Both the position numbers and the translations under genes were made by a program. This document shows positions 8,276 through 16,327 of a stretch of 41,834 nt of DNA, one piece after another. This DNA comes from Segatella hominis (GTDB lineage: Bacteria; Bacteroidota; Bacteroidia; Bacteroidales; Bacteroidaceae), in contig NZ_SGVY01000034.1 of the NCBI RefSeq assembly GCF_004535825.1, positions 1 to 41,834 on the forward strand. Direction: 5' to 3'. The notes under the pieces are model-generated. The model ran no database searches. It had not been told where the DNA came from and saw only the letters and a list, made by a program, of their open reading frames with translations. The stretch's first letter is position 1; each line of letters begins with the position of its first letter.

Positions 8276-9151
8276 TTATTTCTTTTCTTTCTTCGCCCTT
8301 GCATCCTTGACAATCTTTCCTGCCAAGAAACAAAGTTCTATCACCATTACCACCCAATGCCAAGGATATTCGCTCGGATGTGCAATGAGCTTCCCGATGA
8401 TGCCCGTGCGATTAAATGCCTCTACCGCTATCCAGAACACGATGACCGTTGCCGTACCCATTCTGATGTTTGCTCCCCACGATTGCAAGTGGAGTTGCTT
8501 GCGAAATACGTATGGGGCGGAAAGCAAGGCACCGAAGGCTACACCGAAGGTGACTGGACTCTCACGACCAAACAATTGAGGATCGTAGAGGTTCATCAGC
8601 AGGAGATAGCAAGTCCAGAGCATTGTGTTGATTTCCATGAAGGTAACAATGCTGGTGTGGCGTGTCATCGGGCGAGCGGCGATGAGTCGCTTGTTCTTCC
8701 CCAAGAAGAGCGTCTGCCACCAGTTGAGGAAGTTGCAGGCATTTCGGGAACAGAAGATGTAGAGCAACATCACCATTGCCCACAAGCCAAAGGTGGCAGG
8801 GAGCAGAAGATATTCAGGGCGGCTCAACACTTCTCCTGTCACTGGGTCAATCTCAGCATGTGTGCCCCAACGATGGGCATAATACATGAAGAGGAAATCC
8901 ACCCAACCCGTCCAGTAGAACATGCCACCGATAAGTCCGAGCAAGGTTTGGCGAGTCTGTCCCTTGACGAAAACACCGACCACCACCATCACCAAGCCCA
9001 CGAATCCCACAGCCATGCCAGCACCCAACAGTTGCGTGCCGTCGTAGTTGTCCTTCAATACTCGTGCCACCAAGTGAACCATGGGCATGCTTCCCAATAT
9101 CACGCCCATCGACACGATGGATTTCCACCAATATAGTTTCTTGTTACTCAT
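8276..9151 (-). CDS. Polytopic membrane protein, paralogue 1, in the haem uptake operon
   Basis: The start at 9151 (MSNKKLYWWKSIVSMGVILG) is chosen because it overlaps the previous gene's end by only 8 nt, a typical coupled start. It is 291 aa with about seven hydrophobic helices. It is clearly paralogous to the preceding gene along its whole length: WWKSI at the N-terminus, FVKG.T.QTL.GL.GG, RPEYL.LPATFG, RPMT.HTSIVTFME and FRKQL.L..WGANIRM.TATV.VFW. Conserved His, Met and Trp residues near the helices could bind haem or a metal. I know no characterised homologue. The operon context suggests haem or iron passage across the inner membrane, in a cluster with no visible HmuTUV-type ABC transporter. 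Confidence 0.65.
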   Translation of the reverse strand: MSNKKLYWWKSIVSMGVILGSMPMVHLVARVLKDNYDGTQLLGAGMAVGFVGLVMVVVGVFVKGQTRQTLLGLIGGMFYWTGWVDFLFMYYAHRWGTHAEIDPVTGEVLSRPEYLLLPATFGLWAMVMLLYIFCSRNACNFLNWWQTLFLGKNKRLIAARPMTRHTSIVTFMEINTMLWTCYLLLMNLYDPQLFGRESPVTFGVAFGALLSAPYVFRKQLHLQSWGANIRMGTATVIVFWIAVEAFNRTGIIGKLIAHPSEYPWHWVVMVIELCFLAGKIVKDARAKKEKK

Positions 9152-10007
9152 GGCTTTTCTTCTTGTGAGCTGCAAACATGATATAGACGAGCAATGCCAC
9201 GAATGCCACGAGGATGCAAATCATCTGGGTAGTATACTTCTCCGGCTCAATCCAAATCTCCTTGAAAAAGTCCAAACGACCGAGCACTTCCACAGGTACC
9301 CAGAACACGACAACCGTTGCGATAGCCATACGGATGTTTGCTCCCCATGTGCTCAAACGCAACTGCTTTCGGAAGATGAAGAAACTGCCAATGAGGCAAG
9401 CCGCTGCCACGATGGAGGTGACAGGATGATGGTCGCCGAGGAAGTTCTTGTCGTAGCAGAACATCAACAGGAGATAGCTTGTCCACAAAATCATGTTCAG
9501 TTCCATGAAAGTAACGATACTTGTATGATGTGTCATCGGACGGGCGGCAATCTTATTCTTGCTGGAACGGAAAAGAACACGCTGCCACCAGTTGATGAAG
9601 TTACATCCGTTCTTGGTTGAGAAGATGTAGAGCACCATAATCATCATCCACATGCCGAAGGTGGCAGGGAGGATGAGGTATTCAGGGCGAGTCACAACTT
9701 CACCATTCTCCATCTCCGGCTGTGTACCCCAGCGGGTAGCATAGTACTGGAACAGGAATTCTATCCAACCGGTCCAGAAAAGCAGACCTCCGAAAAGTCC
9801 CCAAAGAGTCTGTTTGGTGTCTCCCTTTACGAAGACACCGATTACTACCATGATAAGACCTGCCAACCCAATGAAGAAGGCTGAGTAATGCACAGCTTCA
9901 GGAGTCATCGTCTTATCCATTATCATCATCAGCGCATGTCCCAACGGCATGGTAAAGAGTACCACGAGGAACGAAGCGATGGATTTCCACCAATTCAATT
10001 GTTTCAT
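9144..10007 (-). CDS. Polytopic membrane protein, paralogue 2, in the haem uptake operon
   Basis: 287 aa, starting MKQLNWWKSIASFLVVLF, 30 nt after hmuY on the same strand. It has about seven membrane helices and roughly half its residues match the following gene. Shared blocks include KGDTKQTLWGLFGGLLFWTGW, RPEYLILPATFGMW, ARPMTHHTSIVTFMELN and FRKQLRLSTWGANIRMAIAT. The HH in MTHHTS and the Met/Trp-rich loops are possible haem or metal ligands. The pair probably arose by tandem duplication and may work as a heterodimer. Function is inferred only from its place between HmuY and a PepSY protein. Confidence 0.65.
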   Translation of the reverse strand: MKQLNWWKSIASFLVVLFTMPLGHALMMIMDKTMTPEAVHYSAFFIGLAGLIMVVIGVFVKGDTKQTLWGLFGGLLFWTGWIEFLFQYYATRWGTQPEMENGEVVTRPEYLILPATFGMWMMIMVLYIFSTKNGCNFINWWQRVLFRSSKNKIAARPMTHHTSIVTFMELNMILWTSYLLLMFCYDKNFLGDHHPVTSIVAAACLIGSFFIFRKQLRLSTWGANIRMAIATVVVFWVPVEVLGRLDFFKEIWIEPEKYTTQMICILVAFVALLVYIMFAAHKKKSHE

Positions 10008-10037
10008 AATGTTTAATGTTTATTGTTTGATATTGAA

Positions 10038-10988
10038 TTACTTTAATTCATCTAAGTAATAACTGATTCTTCCTCCCTCATCACCTATCTGCACATTGGC
10101 ATCATACCAGGAGATAATCTGGAGTTTGTAATATCTCTCGCCATCCCACGAACGGATTACGTAGGTATGGAAAGAAGGAGTATATACTGGAGGTGGACCA
10201 GAGAAACTCATTGCCTTTTCGAGCACCGGATTGCCGCTTACCAACTGCTTGGCAGGTCCGTTGTTCGGGTCGAACCAAGGGTTCTCGTTCATATCCAGTT
10301 TGTTGGCGATGCAATACTTGTTCCAGTCGTTCTGCGACATGGTGACATAGACGCTTGCTGAATCATCCACGGCGAAGGTCATATTGTGTTCTGCCAGATA
10401 AGCATCTACCTGCGCCTTGCTCGTCCACTTGTCATATTCGCCATAGCCCAGGTCGGCAGCACCGCCCTTGCCTGGTCCGCTTGTTCCGCTGTTGGTGCGG
10501 AGCTGATAACCATTGAAGGCGAGGTCCCACTCCGTAGCAGGATAAGCCATCGTGTTGGGGTCATCCTCCTTGTTCTCCATCACTAAGATGCTGTTGGCTT
10601 GTCTCTTCACCGTCTTATAGGTTAACTTGCCTGTAGCTTGATTCTTGGTAAAGATGGTATCGCCGTTTGCATCACGCTCTACATCCTCGAAGATGTTCTT
10701 CTGTACGCCCTCGCTCCAATACTTTACGAGTTTGGCAGTACCTTTATAATGGAAATATTCCTCTATCGGCTTGCCGTCAATAAAGGCGATGACACTCTGG
10801 TTAGGGTTCAGCACATTATAGCGATGTCCCGTCTTCAGGTCAAAATAGAGCCAGTCGTTGGTAACACCCGTGCTATAACCTGTTTTTCGGGGCAAGGTAT
10901 GACCTGTGAAGTCCTCAGCCTCATAAGATACGCAGCTCGTCATTGCGGCTGCCACACCTATTATATATAGTAATGCTTTCTTCATCAT
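10038..10988 (-). CDS. hmuY: HmuY-family haem-binding lipoprotein
   Basis: 316 aa with a lipoprotein signal (MMKKALLYIIGVAAAMTSC, Cys19). The HmuY signature ATEWDLAFNGYQLRTNSGTS lies at residues 151-170, followed by a Gly-rich GPGKGGAADLGYGEYDKW segment. HmuY proteins are haemophores on the outer membrane that hand haem to HmuR. At 316 aa it is about 100 residues longer than the Porphyromonas protein. The two axial ligands (His in P. gingivalis, Met in several relatives) cannot be fixed by eye; MTFAVDD and MSQND lie in the right region. Its ATG overlaps the receptor's TGA (ATGA), so translation is probably coupled. Confidence 0.85.
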   Translation of the reverse strand: MMKKALLYIIGVAAAMTSCVSYEAEDFTGHTLPRKTGYSTGVTNDWLYFDLKTGHRYNVLNPNQSVIAFIDGKPIEEYFHYKGTAKLVKYWSEGVQKNIFEDVERDANGDTIFTKNQATGKLTYKTVKRQANSILVMENKEDDPNTMAYPATEWDLAFNGYQLRTNSGTSGPGKGGAADLGYGEYDKWTSKAQVDAYLAEHNMTFAVDDSASVYVTMSQNDWNKYCIANKLDMNENPWFDPNNGPAKQLVSGNPVLEKAMSFSGPPPVYTPSFHTYVIRSWDGERYYKLQIISWYDANVQIGDEGGRISYYLDELK

Positions 10989-13339
10989 TTCTTCTTTCTA
11001 AATGCTTTTACCAATTCATCTACCAACACTTCCACCTGCACATGCGCCTTGGCTCCTGCCGTGGCTGGCACGTTAAACATGGTGATGCCCGAACCCAGGG
11101 TCTTTGGCACGTAATTAAAGATGTTATCCATACCCACGGTTACCTTTACCTTATTATAGAAGGTCTGAATCACCGACAGATTGCACAATACATACTGTGG
11201 CAATTGGCAGCGGAAGTAGGCATCGTGGCTCTCACCGTTTACAGAGAGTCGGTCCTGCACATCAAACTTCTTCTCACCCATGTAGCTTGCCGAGAAGGTA
11301 GCGCCCAGTCGGTAGTTCTTCTTGTTGTACTTATAGTCGAGGCTCGCCGTAGCAGCATGAGGCGAAGTAGTGTTCACCTGGATGCCATCTGTCTTGCTCA
11401 CGTTCACGTAGCTGTAGGTGGCATTCATCGTGAAATGATCCAGGAAGTGCCAGCGCATGATGGCCTCCAGTCCGATGAGGTTCTGCTTCGACAGATTAGT
11501 ATATTCAAAGTTATACTGCATGTCGTAGATGCGCCATACACCCTCAATCTTCTTGCGGAAGAAGTTGCCATACACATTGCCCGAGAGGAAGAAGTGGTCG
11601 TCGCTATACTCCGTGCCAACGCTCACATAGTTGTTCTTCTCAGGCTTCAGGTTCTCGTTACCCTTAATCATGAACATGCCGAGGTGGTCCCAGTTGAAGA
11701 ACAGCTCCTTGATGCTTGGCGAACGATAGCCCATCGAATAGTTGGCTCTCCATGCCCAGTGATCCGAAGGACTCCACTTGAAGGCAATCTTAGGCATCGC
11801 CATCAGTCCGAAGGCACGGCTGAAGTTGGTTCTCACACCTGCCGAAACCATCCAGTGGTCGTTCATCGTCCACTCGTCCTGCAGGAAAGCCTCCGTTTCC
11901 TTCAGCGAACGGGTGCGCATGATATGGGAGGCATCGCCGTTGAATCGGTCGCTCGTCAGGTCATCGCTCAGGTGCTCGATACCGAGGATGAGGTCGTGAC
12001 CCTCGAACTTCTGCGAGGTGATGGAGAGGCGAGGCTGGAAGATACGGCTCTTATACACTTTGGTACGCTCGTCGATGCGCTCGTGTCGCTTGAAGCGGTC
12101 GTAGAAGTCGCCATGAAGGGAGGCGGTAATCTTGAACCAATCCTTGAAGGAGTACTTAATCTTGGTTCCAGCCGTCCAGTCACGCGCCTGACTGAAGGTC
12201 ATGTCCTGAATGAGGTCGTAGGTGTTCATATAGAACGCACTACCGTAGGCAAGAATCTCCAGGTTCTTGAAAGGGTCGTAGAATACCTTCTGCGATACCG
12301 AGATATGCTCCGTGCCCTCGATGCCCATTGGCGGACGGGAAGCCACGCTGGTAATGGTCACGTCGTGGTCGAGCCAAGGGTTAGCCTCCTTGGTATATAC
12401 CTTCTTGTCGTTCTCCGCCTGGTACATGTAGAAGGCATCGCTCGAAGAATACCACACATCCGTCTGCGAAGTTACCTTGCCTGCATTGAATCCTGCCGAC
12501 ACCCAGCTCTGCAGGTTCGGACGGTCGGCGTTCTTCTCAAACATATACAGGAAATCCTTTTTTTCTGGATTCTTGTAGTTGGTCTCGTTCATCTGTCCCC
12601 AGCGCACACCAGCCTGAATATCGATAGGTTTGGTGGTTTTCTTGGTGATGAGGTTGATGACAGCACCCGATGCACGGCTTCCATAGAGGGTACTGCTGGC
12701 ACCTTTCACGATTTCGATGCGGTCGATGGCATGGAGGTTGAAACGCTCATAGTCGAGGTTACCCGCCATGTCGCCCGTCAATCGCTCACCATCCTGCAGG
12801 AAGAGCACGTGGCGGGCATCCAAGCCCTGCATGGAGATTTCGTTGCCGAAACCCACCTTCTGGATGTTCATACCCGGTGTCTCCTGTTGCAGCGCCTTGG
12901 TCAGGTCGGCATAGCCTGCATCTACCAGTTCCTTACCGCCGATCACCTGCGTGCTCACTGGCGACAGCTTGATTGGTCGGGCGGTGCGGGAACCTGTAAC
13001 CACCACCTCGTTCACCTTCATCACGTCCTCGGTCATGAAGAGCTTGAGGGAGCTGTCGCTTCCGATGGTTCCATTCAGAGGGTTATAGCCCACGGATACC
13101 ACCTGGTAATAACACTTGTCACTCTGAGGCACCGAGATGGTAGCCTCACCATCCATGTTGGTAACAACACGCTGTGGCGATTTCAATTTCTCGTTGTCGG
13201 CGTAGGTGATGACTGCACCGATGATAGGTTGCTCAGTGGCTTTGTCGAAGATACCGAACTTCACCTTTCGCTGTGCAGCGACAGGGAGGGCGAGTATCAG
13301 CAGCAAGCCGATGAGCATTACATTTCTAATTGTCTTCAT
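10985..13339 (-). CDS. hmuR: HmuR-like TonB-dependent haem receptor
   Basis: 784 aa. A signal peptide (MKTIRNVMLIGLLLILALPVAAQ) is followed by a short carboxypeptidase-regulatory-like domain at about 25-105 (ATEQPIIGAVITYADN). The plug lies at about 115-235 (VNEVVVTGSRTARPIKLSPV, GLDARHVLFLQDGERLTGD, IEIVKGASSTLYGSRASGAV), then a 22-strand-type barrel. The segment YRSPSIKELFFNW followed by NENLKPE matches the FRAP/NPDL haem-receptor region of HmuR-type proteins. It lies directly upstream of hmuY with a 4-nt overlap, the standard HmuR-HmuY pairing. No promoter is obvious in the 152 nt upstream; transcription may read through from the LRR gene past a hairpin at 13427-13468. Confidence 0.85.
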   Translation of the reverse strand: MKTIRNVMLIGLLLILALPVAAQRKVKFGIFDKATEQPIIGAVITYADNEKLKSPQRVVTNMDGEATISVPQSDKCYYQVVSVGYNPLNGTIGSDSSLKLFMTEDVMKVNEVVVTGSRTARPIKLSPVSTQVIGGKELVDAGYADLTKALQQETPGMNIQKVGFGNEISMQGLDARHVLFLQDGERLTGDMAGNLDYERFNLHAIDRIEIVKGASSTLYGSRASGAVINLITKKTTKPIDIQAGVRWGQMNETNYKNPEKKDFLYMFEKNADRPNLQSWVSAGFNAGKVTSQTDVWYSSSDAFYMYQAENDKKVYTKEANPWLDHDVTITSVASRPPMGIEGTEHISVSQKVFYDPFKNLEILAYGSAFYMNTYDLIQDMTFSQARDWTAGTKIKYSFKDWFKITASLHGDFYDRFKRHERIDERTKVYKSRIFQPRLSITSQKFEGHDLILGIEHLSDDLTSDRFNGDASHIMRTRSLKETEAFLQDEWTMNDHWMVSAGVRTNFSRAFGLMAMPKIAFKWSPSDHWAWRANYSMGYRSPSIKELFFNWDHLGMFMIKGNENLKPEKNNYVSVGTEYSDDHFFLSGNVYGNFFRKKIEGVWRIYDMQYNFEYTNLSKQNLIGLEAIMRWHFLDHFTMNATYSYVNVSKTDGIQVNTTSPHAATASLDYKYNKKNYRLGATFSASYMGEKKFDVQDRLSVNGESHDAYFRCQLPQYVLCNLSVIQTFYNKVKVTVGMDNIFNYVPKTLGSGITMFNVPATAGAKAHVQVEVLVDELVKAFRKKK

Positions 13340-13426
13340 TTATATTGTCATTCTATTTTTTCCAAATCCTTACACGATTTCAGCCTCGCTATGGCTTGTT
13401 TCTCTTCCCTTCATTTTTTACTTGCA

Positions 13427-13468
13427 AAAAGAAAGAGAGATATGTCTGGGCATACCCCTCTTTCTTTT
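13427..13468 (-). terminator. Hairpin between the lipoprotein and receptor genes
   Basis: AAAAGAAAGAG (13427-13437) pairs with CTCTTTCTTTT (13458-13468), with an inner TATG/CATA pair. Read on the minus strand it ends in TTTCTTTTTGC, which fits an intrinsic terminator or a partial terminator that reduces receptor expression relative to the upstream genes. Confidence 0.5.
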
Positions 13469-13491
13469 CTATAGATGTAAGACACGGTTTC

Positions 13492-14142
13492 TTATTTGAT
13501 TCCGTGCTCTTTCTTATACGCTTTCAAGTCTTCCTCGTACTTTGCCTTGTCGGCATCAAATGTTGCGAGACGTGACTTGTCAATAGTCTGCTTAAAACAT
13601 TCGGAACGAACGTTCATCATGTTATAGTTTACGATGAACTGAATTTCGTGTGTTTTGGCATTGTAATAGCCTTGCACGCTACTACCTTTGGCACTTGATG
13701 CAGAACCGTCTGTATCTGTTCCCCACACAGAACCGTCTTCACCCTTAAACTTTATCCAACCATCACCTGTATATTCTTTCTGCTCCCAAGAGTTGAGAAC
13801 CATGGTCTTGACATCACACTTAAAATTGATAATCATTCCCATGTTTCCGACCGTGAAGTCAAGCAAAGAAATGGTGAATGTTTGTGCGTCAGTCTTACTC
13901 CATTCAAACTTAAACTTTGTAGGACATCCCTCCGGTAAAAGGGTCTTGTTCACGCCATTCATCGTTGCATTTGTACTAAGAACGATCTCACCATTGAGAT
14001 AGTTCGTTGCCTCTTTCACTAACTCAGTATTTGCATCTGCATCTGTTATTTCTTCATCGGAAGAACAAGATGCAAAAGACAAAGACATTGCAAATGCAAA
14101 AGCAAAGATGAATAAATGAGAAAAAACTTTCTTTGCTGTCAT
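13492..14142 (-). CDS. Surface lipoprotein of the haem cluster, DUF4840-like
   Basis: The start at 14142 (MTAKKVFSHLFIFAFAFAMS) lies 19 nt after the calycin-like gene, and the lipobox FASC is followed by SSDEE, the acidic tag typical of lipoproteins exported to the surface in this phylum. It is 216 aa, beta-rich, with repeated aromatic strands (KFKFEWSKTDAQTFTISLLD, IQFIVNYNMMNV) and a lysine-rich helical end. It resembles small Prevotella DUF4840-type lipoproteins, a recollection of moderate strength. Its position in front of hmuR-hmuY suggests a binding or accessory role in haem capture. Confidence 0.55.
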   Translation of the reverse strand: MTAKKVFSHLFIFAFAFAMSLSFASCSSDEEITDADANTELVKEATNYLNGEIVLSTNATMNGVNKTLLPEGCPTKFKFEWSKTDAQTFTISLLDFTVGNMGMIINFKCDVKTMVLNSWEQKEYTGDGWIKFKGEDGSVWGTDTDGSASSAKGSSVQGYYNAKTHEIQFIVNYNMMNVRSECFKQTIDKSRLATFDADKAKYEEDLKAYKKEHGIK

Positions 14143-14161
14143 TTTGTAATTAATATACCTA

Positions 14162-14653
14162 TTACAAATCACTTGCCCTATTACCCTCGAATGTAACTAT
14201 GGCTGTAAAAGGAGCACTAGAATACTCAGCATTAACAGTCAATGTATAGATTAGTTTACCATTCTCTATAGAACCTGTGACATAAGCTGTATATGTAGCT
14301 GGGAAAACTCCCAAGATTTTAAGTTTTACAGCATTTGTGCAAGTTGCTGTGAATGCACTATTAGCAGAAGAAATTTCAATATTTTTCGCATCTACAGTAA
14401 TTGTACCTGGCATCTTACCTACTTTGAACGCATCAATGTGAAAATTATATGTTCCATCACCATTGCTTGTAACAACAGTCTCGATAGGAGAAACTGGCGA
14501 CTTGTCACCATTCATGTAAACCTTGGTTAGCGAACCTGTGTAAGAACCTTCAATGTCCTCTGCTGATTGAACACTTACACTCTGTGCATAAACACTTGAC
14601 GAAGTTGCAACGAAACCAAGCAACATCATCATAATAAACATTAACTTTTTCAT
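14162..14653 (-). CDS. Secreted calycin-like beta-barrel protein
   Basis: 163 aa with a signal peptide (MKKLMFIMMMLLGFVATSSSVYAQ). The mature part follows the calycin-like pattern of Bacteroidota: EDIEGSYTGSLTKVYMNGDK, SNGDGTYNFHIDAFKVGKMP, then alternating strands ending in FTAIVTFEGNRAS. Calycin-fold proteins often bind small hydrophobic ligands. It lies 41 nt after the LRR lipoprotein and 19 nt before the DUF4840-like gene. With haem genes next door, a ligand-binding role is possible but unproven. Confidence 0.6.
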   Translation of the reverse strand: MKKLMFIMMMLLGFVATSSSVYAQSVSVQSAEDIEGSYTGSLTKVYMNGDKSPVSPIETVVTSNGDGTYNFHIDAFKVGKMPGTITVDAKNIEISSANSAFTATCTNAVKLKILGVFPATYTAYVTGSIENGKLIYTLTVNAEYSSAPFTAIVTFEGNRASDL

Positions 14654-14694
14654 TTTACTTAAATTTTAATTAATAATGTAAACTTTATTGTAAA

Positions 14695-16128
14695 TTAAAT
14701 ACTTCTCGACCATCTGAAAGCTCCATTTTTCCTATAGTCAAGCCATTCTTCATCAGTTAAGCTATCCTTGAATTTTTTGATGAAACTTATAGTACTTTCT
14801 TTTGCAAATACATCTTTTGAAACCAAGAAGCTAATTTGTTCATCTTCACCAATAGCTTTTTCAAAAAAATCTCCATGATTACCCAATACATACTCTAAAT
14901 TAGGGTATGTAATTTGGCAATTAGGCAATTTTAAAAGAAAAAATTCCATAAAACCTTTAAATGAACTTAAATCTATAGATTTCAAATTAGGCAAGTTGCA
15001 GAGTTCCATCAGTAATGCCTTTCCCTTTATATTTTTACTGAAAGTAATTGACTCTAGATCTTCACTGTTGAACAAACACAAACCATTTGCAATCGTCTTG
15101 TCAAATTCTGTAATTTCTTGATTTCCAACAAGAGTATTAGACAAATCCAATTCTGAAACAGATTTAAAATCATCAAGGATGAACGACGCTAATCCTGTAG
15201 CTTTAGACAAATCTATGCCATTTACAAAGTTAACACCTTTTAATGATATAGACTTGATGTTGGCTCTTGGCATCAAATACCCGACATTAAATTCATTCAC
15301 ATGATCAAAACCTAAAGAAACAAAGAATGAATTATAATAAGGGTTGTTGATAAAATATTCAATACCAGAAATAGAAGCAATTTTATCAAGGTCTGCAAAC
15401 TCATTTGCATAATGAAGAGTTATGCTTTCTCCTGTTTCATTCAGTCCCATAGGCTTGCTAATATCTATATGTGTATCATCAACAAACAATGAAGCAAACT
15501 TCATCTTCAAAAAAGTACGGAAATATGTATCAGGAATCTCTCTCAAAGTATTGTACTTCTCCAAAGAACCCTTATCATTTACCATTTGCATATCAACAGT
15601 CTTGTTCTCTGCCTCATTCTGGGTATAGAAAGGCATCAAATCCTCTACATTATACTTGCAAGAAGCAGGGAGATAAAGTTTTGTAAACTCATGAAGGATA
15701 GTAGCTTTCACCTCGTCATTCTCAACCTTGGCTGTTACCAAGCCATCGAAGTCGTAGATGGCATTGCCTTGCAAGTCAAGACCTGTAATCTGTGAAGGAA
15801 GTGAAGCGATATGGAAAACTGGACCATAGCCATTGCCGCTAAGGTTCAACTCTTTCAAATTAGGAAAAACAGAAAGTTCCTTCAAGGCAGCGGTATCAAC
15901 CTTTGTGCCTGAAAGGTCGAGAGATGTGGTGCTGTTGGCCTTGTCGTCAAGGAGCATTTTGCCATTTTCATCAAACTGGTATCCCTTACCCTTGAGGATA
16001 GTCATCAACTCAGAGTTGCTTACAGCCACATTGCTGTAAGAAGGTGCATCGTCGTCACTGCTGCAAGAAGTGAAGCCGAGGCAGAGTGCTAGGGCAGCGA
16101 GACCGATAAAATTCTTAAAAATCTTCAT
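14695..16128 (-). CDS. Leucine-rich-repeat surface lipoprotein, first gene of the haem cluster
   Basis: 477 aa. Lipoprotein signal MKIFKNFIGLAALALCLGF with lipobox FTSC, then SSDDD, a strong surface-export tag. LRR units are visible from about residue 65 (STTSLDLSGTKVDTAALKEL, FPNLKELNLSGNGYG, QITGLDLQGNAIYDFDGL) and again at about 270-400 (LPNLKSIDLSSF). The middle is helical. Such proteins bind protein ligands at the surface; here that might be a haemoprotein. It is the first gene behind a good promoter (16222-16191) and heads a co-directional run down to the PepSY gene. Confidence 0.7.
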   Translation of the reverse strand: MKIFKNFIGLAALALCLGFTSCSSDDDAPSYSNVAVSNSELMTILKGKGYQFDENGKMLLDDKANSTTSLDLSGTKVDTAALKELSVFPNLKELNLSGNGYGPVFHIASLPSQITGLDLQGNAIYDFDGLVTAKVENDEVKATILHEFTKLYLPASCKYNVEDLMPFYTQNEAENKTVDMQMVNDKGSLEKYNTLREIPDTYFRTFLKMKFASLFVDDTHIDISKPMGLNETGESITLHYANEFADLDKIASISGIEYFINNPYYNSFFVSLGFDHVNEFNVGYLMPRANIKSISLKGVNFVNGIDLSKATGLASFILDDFKSVSELDLSNTLVGNQEITEFDKTIANGLCLFNSEDLESITFSKNIKGKALLMELCNLPNLKSIDLSSFKGFMEFFLLKLPNCQITYPNLEYVLGNHGDFFEKAIGEDEQISFLVSKDVFAKESTISFIKKFKDSLTDEEWLDYRKNGAFRWSRSI

Positions 16129-16190
16129 TGTTTTATTATTCTTTTAAATGTTTATAATTAATCAAAAATATTACCCTTAATTTGAGGCTG

Positions 16191-16222
16191 CAAAGGTACA
16201 TATTTATAAAATAATGTACAAT
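16191..16222 (-). promoter_or_regulatory. Promoter of the LRR/haem cluster
   Basis: On the minus strand ATTG (16222-16219), 20 nt, TACCTTTG (16198-16191), 63 nt before the start at 16128. Same spacing and boxes as the promoter at 18900-18869. No Fur-type operator was recognised. Confidence 0.65.
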
Positions 16223-16271
16223 ACCTAAAAATAATGAAATTTGCAATAGTAATTTGTTATGATTTATAGGG

Positions 16272-16295
16272 TTTCTCATCTGTCTTGTTGAGAAA
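16272..16295 (-). terminator. Weak hairpin downstream of the second TonB receptor
   Basis: TTTCTCA (16272-16278) pairs with TGAGAAA (16289-16295) around a 10-nt loop, 33 nt after the stop at 16328. There is no T-run on the minus-strand side, so termination here is uncertain. Confidence 0.3.
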
Positions 16296-16327
16296 TCATA
16301 ACATATCTAAGATTTTCAATATGTTTT

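Noticed and set aside
8357-9136. 259-codon plus-strand frame, and 9081-9620 beside it
   Set aside because: Antisense shadows of the two polytopic membrane protein genes; His/Glu-rich, without domains.
13340-13426. Riboswitch or Fur-type operator before the haem receptor
   Set aside because: No known riboswitch core and no inverted-repeat operator could be recognised.
10943-13474. 843-codon plus-strand open frame
   Set aside because: It lies entirely antisense to the HmuR-like receptor and has the His/Val/Leu-rich composition of an antisense shadow. The minus frame has all family motifs.
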